A stretch of DNA of 64,000 nucleotides, taken from contig CM055099.1 in assembly GCA_029204225.1 (NCBI GenBank), positions 67,511,584-67,575,583 on the forward strand, in the 5' to 3' direction. Below the pieces are notes generated by a model. That model did not search any database. It saw only the letters and a list, made by a program, of their open reading frames with translations, and was not told the origin of the DNA. Below are positions 56,348-64,000 of this stretch, piece after piece (the first letter of the stretch is position 1; the number at the start of each line of letters is the position of its first letter). This stretch comes from Diphasiastrum complanatum. Taxonomy: Eukaryota > Streptophyta > Lycopodiopsida > Lycopodiales > Lycopodiaceae. The translations under genes and the position numbers were made by a program.

Positions 56348-59300
56348 ATGACGGAACCGGAAGCACCGCATACAGAATTACTCATGAATATTTTGTCTAG
56401 CAAGATCAATATTTCATTGGGAGAGCTCCTAAAGTTGGTGCCAAAAGCAAAAGAAGTCTTAGCGCAAAAGTTAGCTCAAGAAGAATCAGAAGACCATCAG
56501 GAGCCGCTCTTTTGTGCTGGATTTGAAGAATCTAACGATGTACTACATGTTGGAGCATCTTGGGAAAGTGAACAAAAGAATATCACTCTGCCAATACAAC
56601 ATAGACAATTTTCTAAAGAAGTAGTCGTGATAGACGACGATTCAGGAGTTAACCTGATTTTCTACAAAGCTATGTACAAAATGGGGCCTTACAAAGATTA
56701 AGCCTGCTACTTTTGCTATTAAGCTAGCTGATCAAACAACGGTTCGTGCACAAGGAATGGTGAAAGATATACCTGTCAGGATTGCAGGAGTACAGTTTGT
56801 CATTACATTCGTTGTGATGGACTTACCAGAAGCACCAAATGTCTATCGAGTTCTCTTAGGATGTCCATGGTTACGAGTTGCGCAAGTAGTTCATAACTAG
56901 GATACCAGCAAAATCACTTTTGAAAATCGTGAACATGCAGTTAAAATTGATCCTACGACTTGGACTATCAAGCCAATGGTTCAAAAAGTGGTTGATGATT
57001 CATCAACAACGGATCACACTTGTGATCAACCAGAGAAAAAATTGGGAGTTCACTACGTTTCTCGAACGGATATTGTCGATTGGAACGAAGCTCTTGCAAC
57101 AATTGCTTGTACAACAGGATATATGTGTCAACAAGATAGTCAATCAGAGATGAGCGAGATTTTCTTGTTAGATCAAACTTTGGATACGCCAATCACGTTT
57201 CCACTAAATGTGCTGAATGTAGCCTGGATATCAACGGAACCTATACCAGATCCAATTGAGGATGATCTCATACCAATGAGCCATGCCTTAACTTATGATG
57301 GCGATGCAAAACTTACGGATGAACAGATTCTACATCATATGGATCCGACCAGATTTGGAGTGCGTAATGTTTCTGATGAACCAACAATCAAATCGCCCAA
57401 AGTAGTTATATTGAAGGGAGATAGGATGACAAATTCGATGACGAAGAAACAAGCAATGCAACATTATTATACGGTCTTAAAATGCAAAAATCCCCCTCAA
57501 AAGTTTGATTTAAAGGAAGTGCCACCTCTATTGGATAAAGACAAAGAAAAAGTCAAGAATGATTCTTCAAGTCAGATCTCCAACAAGACATCATCGTCTA
57601 AGAAGTCTTCACCTAAGAAGAAAGATTTATCATCCCGGAAGTCATCACCTCCACGATCAATTCCTGCTAAGAAGACTGAACGAAGATCCAAGACAAGTCC
57701 TTTTGAAAAAGAACAAGCAAATGTAGTCCAACATGATATGCCAAAGCATTTTAAACGTTATACACTAGATGATGTGGTTATCATGTTACCTAAAGCACAT
57801 CGTGAACATGAAGAACACATGTCGGAATCTGAAGAGGTTTACGATGGCCCAACTAGGACGCAGCCAATGAATCTTGCAGAACCAGGAGAACCAGAAAAGA
57901 TTGTACAAGTGGGATCACAACTTACTCCTGAACAGTATCAAGCACTCTATTTGCTACTTATTAAGTATCAAGATTGTTTTGCATGGACTTATCAAGATTT
58001 GAAGGGTATTCCGACATCAATCATTGAACATACCATACCTTTAGTACCTGATGCAGTACCAAAGGTTACAAAGTTCTATCGCTGTAATCCTAATGTGGCA
58101 GATCTGATAAAGAAAGAACTTCAGAGATTGCTTGATGCCGATTTCATTTATGAGATCGAGCATACCGAATGAATTTCACCGATTGTCATTGTTCCTAAGA
58201 AAAATGGGAAATTGCGAATCTGTGTGAATCTCAAAGCATTGAATAAAGTGACATGGAAGGGTCACTTTTTGTTACCTTTTACTGAAAGCATTTTGGATCG
58301 CCTTGCTGGAGCGGAAGCTTATAGTTTCTTGGATGGATTTAGTGGTTACAACCAGGTTAAGATTGCACCTGCCGATCATCACAAAACTGCTTTTGCAACA
58401 GAATGGGGCACCTATGCTTACAAAGTAATGTCGTTTGGACTCTATAATGCACCAAGTTCATTCCAAAGAGTAATGCAATTTGCCTTTAAAGATTATCTGC
58501 AGAAATTTCTTGAAATTTACCTTTACTCCCATTGGAGTTCATAGTACAGATATAGACCACCTGGATCGATTGGAGAAAGTCTTTGAAAGATGCCGCAAAT
58601 ATCAGATTTCTCTAAATCCAAAAAAATATCAGATATGGGTTTCTCACGGAGTGGTGCTTGGACATGTGATATCAAGACATGGTATTGCCACCGATTACTC
58701 TAAGATCAAAGTTATTGTGGAATTGCCACTGCCAGCAACAATTCGCGGAGTTTATGTGTCTATGGGTCATGCGAACTACTATTGAGTTTTTATTATCTTC
58801 TTTGCGGATTTAGCACGACCTATATACAAATTAACTATTGTTCCTATTTGGACAGTAGAGGCGTTAGAAGCCTTTGAAAAGTTAAAAAAAGCATTATCAT
58901 CAGCACCAATACTGCGTTCTCCAGATTGGACATTAGAGTTTCATGTTCATACGGATGCCTCAACATACGACATTGGATCAGTTTTGACGCAGCCAGGTGA
59001 CTATAAGAAGGATTATCCTATACGATTTGCAAGCAGACAACTTACAGATCCAGAGAAAAATTATTCAACAACAGAACCTGAAGCGCTAGCCATGATTTTT
59101 TCTGTTTGGAAATTTCGTCACTATCTCATGGAAAGGCACTTTGTATTTTATACGGATCATCAACCGTTACTTTACTTGGTAAATAAGACGTGTAATATTG
59201 GACGTATTGCAAGATGGTTATTATTATGGACTGAATTTGACTTTCGAATTGTGGTAAAAAAGGGGAAGCAACATTATCTAGCCGATCACGTTTCACGAAT

Positions 59301-60575
59301 TGAATCCGCACCAGTTAATACTGAAGTGGATGATGAACTGCCAAATGTTGCATTGTTCTATGTTGAAGCAGTACCTGAGTGGGCAGCAGATATTGTTGAG
59401 TACCTCATGCTAGGACAACCGAATGACTCTTTGACAAAAGTACAGAAAAGACAATTGATCCATAAGGCTCAACCTTATAAATTTATTGCAGGACAATTGT
59501 ATCGTCGTGGATCAGATAATATTTTACGAAGATGTGTTTTACCGCATGAAGTACCAGATCTAATCATGTTTTCACATGATGGCATTGGTGGAGGACACTT
59601 CTCTATAGATATTACTGTTCGCAAACTTTTGCAATCCGGTTGTTGGTGGCCTACGCTTCATAAGGACACAGAAAATTTTATTCAGACATGTGATGTCTGC
59701 CAGCAAGCACGACGGCCTACTCGACAGAATTATGAACCCTTACATCCGGTTTTATCGCAAGAACCATTTGAAAAATGGGGACTGGATTATGTTGGTCCTA
59801 TTCATCCCACTGCTCAAGGATCTCAGGCCCGATACTTTATCATCGCAACTGATTATATGACCAAGTGGGTTGAAGCCAAAGCTGTCAAAGTAGCTGATGC
59901 GAAATCTACAGCTAAGTTTCTATATGAAAATATTATAGTCAGATTTGGATGTCCGATCGAAATTGTCAGTGATCGGGATACACACTTTGTTAATCAAACA
60001 ATAAAGTGTCTACTGAAAGATTTTTTTGTTATACACAGATTTAGTACTCCCTATTATCCCAGAGGGAATGGCCAAGCTGAATCTTCCAATAAGATTCTCT
60101 GCACCACTATGACAAAGATAGTTGAAGCGAGTCGGTCTGATTGGGAACATAAATTGTATGCAGCATTATGGGCATTCAGAACCGCTTACAAAAATAGTAC
60201 AAATCAAACACCTTTCAACTGGTTTATGATCAAGACGTTGTTATGCCAATTGAATTTTTAATCCCATCTTTACGCATAGCAACAACGGAACGATTAAATG
60301 ATGATCAGTCTTTACAACTTTTCCACGATGCGTTGCACAAATTATGTGAAACCCGATTGATGGCAATTCATGCCTTAGCAGCAGAGAAAGCCCGCCGCAA
60401 GGCATGGCACGATCGGCGATTACATAAGAAAGATCTGGAAGCAGGAGATCTTGCATTGATGTACAAAACCAAGCTGATCAAGGATAAGTTGAAGTTTATT
60501 GGGGAAGGCCCGTATAAAGTGAAAGAAATCCTGAACTATGACGCAATAATTCTTGAGCACTTGGATGAGAAATGA
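56348..60575 (+). mobile_element. Element D: protease, reverse transcriptase, RNase H and integrase
   Basis: In order: protease-like VVVIDDDSGVNLIFYKAMY (about 56625) with RVLLGCPWL further on; an insert-like Ser/Lys-rich part (57560-57700, SSSKKSSPKKKDLSSRKSS); reverse transcriptase with FAWTYQDLKGIPTSIIEHT, MRICVNLKALNKV, SFLDGFSGYNQVKIAPADHH, VMSFGLYNAPSSFQRVM and VVLGHVISRHGIATD; RNase H with HVHTDASTYDIGSVLTQPG and YTDHQPLLYLVNK; integrase zinc region HDGIGGGHFSIDITVRKLL with CDVCQQARRP; the integrase core with WGLDYVGPIHP, IVSDRDTHF and GNGQAESSNK (D, D and E); and the integrase end AWHDRRLHKKDLEAGDLAL. Broken with several breaks, but pol is well kept. Confidence 0.9.
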
Positions 60576-61434
60576 TTTGATACTCCGGTAAATGGCAGCC
60601 GATTACGTAAGTTTCGGCAGCCTGCTCTGCCAGTTCAGCAAGCCTGAACTCAATATATATTTTTCATTTTATTTGTTTTCAGTATCTAATTTGCTGACTT
60701 TTTTTTTGGAAAAAGACAGTTAAAAAAAAATAAAAGAAATAAGGAAAGACTGATGAGCAAAAGTCAAGAAGTCATCAGCATAAGAAAACAGAAGCACAAT
60801 ATTTTATGGAAAATGACTTAGAAAACCATTGTTTTGGGTCGATTTGGCCAATATAATATCAGAAACCTTCGCTGAGCTCTCAGACCGTACATCCACCCTT
60901 GATTTATCTAAATTGAGGTGGGCGAAGGTTTCTGACAAGAGAAAATTCAATTTTTTGAGTCAGGTGAATGTTCAGTGATATGCCATTTTGGAAACCTTTG
61001 CCGAGCATCATAACGTCATTATGAACCTTCGTCGACCTGCTAGATAATCTTAAAATGTCAAAATTAGACTGTCCATAGGTTCGGATTGTGGAAAAAAACA
61101 TTTATGACATTACCTGGCCGAAGGTTCATCCTTCGCCAGCCCTGGAAAACGTTCGCCTGATAGGTTCAGATCCCTAGAAAACTTCGCCGAGATTTTTATA
61201 GCCTATTTTTACAGTACTGTACATGCCTGCAAAGTTTTGTTCAGAATTGATCAGCCCAACTACTATTCGGTGTAATGGACCCACCAAATTCACCTATAAG
61301 TTGGCTGAATTCGATTCATTCCTCACTTGTGCTAGTGAAGCTCTTGCAAATTTTACTTGCGACCAAAGCCTTCCAAATTTCCTGCATTGCCTTCTGATAC
61401 ATTCTCACGCGGTTATAATTCCTTTCTGATCATC
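60576..61434 (+). mobile_element. Element D: spacer after pol, second CCTTCG motif cluster
   Basis: No open frame is recognised. Between 60860 and 61190 the words ACCTTCGCTGAG, GGCGAAGGTTTC, CCTTTGCCGAG, ACCTTCGTCGAC, CGAAGGTTCATCCTTCGCCAG and CTTCGCCGAG occur in both orientations. The same motif fills the leader, which ties this spacer to element D. Confidence 0.65.
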
Positions 61435-62784
61435 ATGTCTTCTACCGATACTTCCCAGTCTCCGCACTATACTATCCATCATGATGTCCCATCTGCAACG
61501 AACATCATGATTCTTCCTAGCACAAGCATGGTCACTCAGTGGATGACCCTTGCGGAGCCTCTGCTTACTACAATGGGTATTCATGAGAGAGCCTTTTCGG
61601 GACGCATCAATATGGATTTCATCACTCTTGCCTTCAGTATATGGAAGGAAGAGAAATCCAAGTTTTACATCACCTTGCGCGTCATTGAGGCCGCACTGGC
61701 AACTATAGGAATCTCATCCGGTACGCATGCCTCACCCAATCACAAGCACGTCAAATAGGCCATCAAGCCATACATTGACCTCACCAACGATCTGCATTGG
61801 ACTAATGATGGTTACCTTCTGGAAGCTATCACTGAGCCTTCCATCCACGTCGCTGCCCAATTGTTGAATCATTTCCTGATGGTTGGCAACCTCAGGAAAG
61901 ACCGCATCACATCTCAAATCCTTCACAGGATAGTGGAGTCCCACATCAAGTTGGCCAAAGCCCCTCTTGAACCATATAACTGGTTCAAGACTGTTTCTGG
62001 TGAGCTCCAGCGAGCTATTAAGGCCAATACAAAGCAACAGTTCACCGCTGGCTCTCTATTGTCTCTCTTAGCCGCTTCTCACTTAGAAAACAGAATCCAT
62101 GGCTTCCACCTAGATTCTGTGCTTGTGGTTTACGAAGAAGCACCAGCCGAGTCATCTCACCAGGCCTCAAGTTCTCATAGTCAGCGTCGTCCATGCAGCG
62201 AAATCGTAATTCCAGACTCACCTTCTTCATCACGACGTCGTACTAGGCATACCTCATCAGCTGCGCTTCCACCCCCTGCTGATGTTCGCACTGAACTTCC
62301 CATTCCCCTCGCCTCTGATGCTTCCCTCGCCTCTGCTCCCATACAAGGACAGTCTGTGACCATTGGGCCTACCATTCCCATCATAGCTGCCCAGGCCGCC
62401 TCACCCCCGCACACCGAAGCAACCTCATCCAACACACAGTTCTTCATAGATATGTTCGATGATTTCGACTCCCTTGGGGCCATCGAAATCTTTGAAATGC
62501 CTCAGAGCCCAGTACCCTTTGAACCCCAATCCCCTGGAAGAGGATTCGAGCATATCCATGAAGCTACTGTTGGTGTCGAAGATGCCAGTCAGCAACCACC
62601 CACACAAGGTAGCCCAGCCACACTTCGGGTCGACACAGTTGTCAAGTCACCAAAGCAGTTCGACGCCACGGTGTCTGAAGGGTTTGAAGACGAGGATATT
62701 TTGGAAGAAGAAGAGACTTTGGCACCTATTCCACGCCTACCACGGACTGTACCATCAGGTCTCCTGTTGCTGCCACCTCCATGA
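61435..62784 (+). mobile_element. Element D: third ORF region, helical N-part and Pro/Ser-rich linker
   Basis: It starts MSSTDTSQSPHYTIHHDVPS. The first 230 residues look folded and helical (MVTQWMTLAEPLLTTMGIHE, NMDFITLAFSIWKEEKSKFY, IHVAAQLLNHFLMVGNLRKD). After that comes a Ser/Pro-rich, low-complexity part (SSSHSQRRPCSEIVIPDSPS) and an acidic end (EGFEDEDILEEEETLAPIPR). I do not recognise a known domain. The place, after pol and before the expected 3' LTR, is where Athila-type elements carry an extra ORF. No signal peptide or clear membrane segment is seen, so an envelope role is not supported. Broken, with one or a few breaks. Confidence 0.6.
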
Positions 62785-62863
62785 CTGTCAATTCTGGTGA
62801 TGCTCTCGGGTTAGTTTCAAGCCTTGGGCAAGTGATCCAGTCTATGATGGATAAAAAAAAGAA

Positions 62864-63508
62864 ATGGAACAGAGGATCTTTGTTTTGGGATCTGAAAACA
62901 CTCTGATCAGTCAAAAAAATATCCAACTAGATCGAGAGGTGAAGATAGCCAAGCAACATGAAGAAAAGGCTGAAAGCGAAAAGACATTGGCCCAGCAACA
63001 AGCTGATCGCTTGGAAACCTACATCAGCTCCCTGCAAAATGCCTTGACAATCGCACAAGATCAGGTAGATAAGGCAGTGCAAGAAGGCAACCTACAGGTG
63101 CAGCTGCTGAAGAGGCAATTACAAATGGCCGAACAAGATCGCACACGGCATCAAGGTGAATTGGATGCGACCACCCTTGAGCATGATGCGTATCTGCAAA
63201 CACAAATACCCGATCATCCGGTCACACTAACGGAGATTGCATATTTGTTCAAGAAAGTGAAAACATACAAAGTGGCCCTTCAGGGATTCCAAGGCCGCTT
63301 TGATAGGTTCAAAGGAGCAGCTTCAACCGAGTTGGAAAAGGCAAAAGAGACCATCAACGCCTATACAAAGCCGCCGCTCAAGTGTTCGAAGCCGGACCAC
63401 ACATCCCCATTCCTGTCATGCCGCAATTCTCCCCTTCGCGCCAAGAAGTTGTATAGATGGATACAGGGGTTGATTCGAACATGGACCAGGGGGGAGCTCC
63501 AGATCTAG
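62864..63508 (+). mobile_element. Element D: third ORF region, coiled-coil part
   Basis: MEQRIFVLGSENTLISQKNI is followed by about 150 residues of heptad-rich sequence: EEKAESEKTLAQQQADRLET, YISSLQNALTIAQDQVDKAV, LQVQLLKRQLQMAEQDRTRH. This would make a long coiled coil. It then turns into VTLTEIAYLFKKVKTYKVAL and QGFQGRFDRFKGAAS. It probably continues the ORF region before it. Part of a fossil. Confidence 0.65.
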
Positions 63509-63539
63509 CAGATCAACCGCCAACTATACCGGCAATATA

Positions 63540-64000
63540 AGCGGGTCCATCCTCATCAAGGACAGACCATTTATTCAGAAGGCCCATCAGCGTCGAGGAC
63601 CAGATCCAGACCTTCTTAAAGCAGCATCCACATGAGTCCTCGCGTGGTGGATGGGTTCTCAAATTTAAGACCTCCGAGATCGAGGTCGGGAAAGAATTGG
63701 ACAAAATACCTACACTGGGAGAGCAGCCAACATGGAGAATCACGATTTTTGAGAAAACTCCGGAATCAATTAGGAGTTATGTCGCCAGCCCTCGCCAGTT
63801 GTGGATAGATCCTTATTACGTGCCAATGTCGCGAAGACAAAAATGGAAAGATTTGGGATTGGCTATGGATAAAATCACCATCCATACGCCCAATTGGCCA
63901 ATCATCCACCAGCCTTACAACTGGAATATTTCAGTGGATTTCCACCGGGCCTTACAGGCATATTAGAGAGAGTATGTCCACTCTCCGGATCCAACAGTGC
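63540..64000 (+). mobile_element. Element D: third ORF region, C-terminal part, running out of the window
   Basis: The frame at 63697-63966 reads MDKIPTLGEQPTWRITIFEK, SYVASPRQLWIDPYYVPMSR and TIHTPNWPIIHQPYNWNIS. The plus strand just before it (63540-63690) also has protein-like text. The WP(L/I)I block with aromatic residues after it resembles FTWPLIPGSFENY in the extra ORF of element C (39538-40230), which hints at a shared family. The window ends before any 3' LTR. Confidence 0.5.

Noticed and set aside
61435-62784. Envelope gene in element D
   Set aside because: The position would fit, but no signal peptide, membrane anchor or cysteine pattern is seen, so I call it only a third ORF region.

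Overview
The window is nuclear DNA from a land plant with a large, repeat-rich, AT-rich genome. The evidence is Ty1-copia and Ty3-gypsy (chromovirus and Tat/Athila-like) elements primed by plant initiator-Met or Asp-like tRNAs, a BED-finger/DUF659 hAT transposon, plant-type LINEs, long (GA)n tracts, and one intron-containing mitochondrial carrier gene of the ucpB-like plant group. I cannot resolve the plant group; the large, old, nested repeat content would fit a fern, a gymnosperm or a large-genome angiosperm.

Layout. 0-8 kb: the 3' part of a plus-strand copia element, interrupted by a minus-strand gag/protease gypsy element, its 3' LTR abutting a second gag fragment of the same gypsy lineage. 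8-9.8 kb: two short minus-strand units sharing a 3' end and stacked head to tail on (GA)n tracts; one carries a LINE ORF1-like gene. 9.88-13.43 kb: a hAT transposon with matching 8-9 bp target duplications and a decayed transposase. 14.9-16.7 kb: the only convincing host gene, the last three exons seen of a mitochondrial carrier. 17.4-21.6 kb: a minus-strand gypsy pol split by a copia-like LTR assembly that contains a strong hairpin. 22.4-23.4 kb: two candidate exons of an unidentified minus-strand gene separated by a 188 bp (GA)n tract. 24.0-26.3 kb: a 5'-truncated LINE on the minus strand. 26.3-35.4 kb: two copia fragments separated by a very degraded chromovirus. 35.5-50.0 kb: a large minus-strand Tat-like gypsy (element C) with its 5' LTR and dispersed LTR-family copies on both sides. 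50.2-52.1 kb: a copia LTR piece and a LINE endonuclease fragment. From about 52.5 kb to beyond the window end: a plus-strand Tat/Athila-like gypsy (element D) with a long extra ORF region after pol.

All LTR elements are treated as broken fossils. The points most worth a second look are the second RNase H domain placed downstream of integrase in element C, the third ORF region with a coiled coil in element D, the CCTTCG-rich motif clusters flanking D's coding region, the hAT ends, the 127 bp-arm hairpin near 18.4 kb, and the stacked (GA)n-tailed units. Apart from the carrier, nothing here looks like a cooperating set of host genes; the window is mainly a record of serial insertion.
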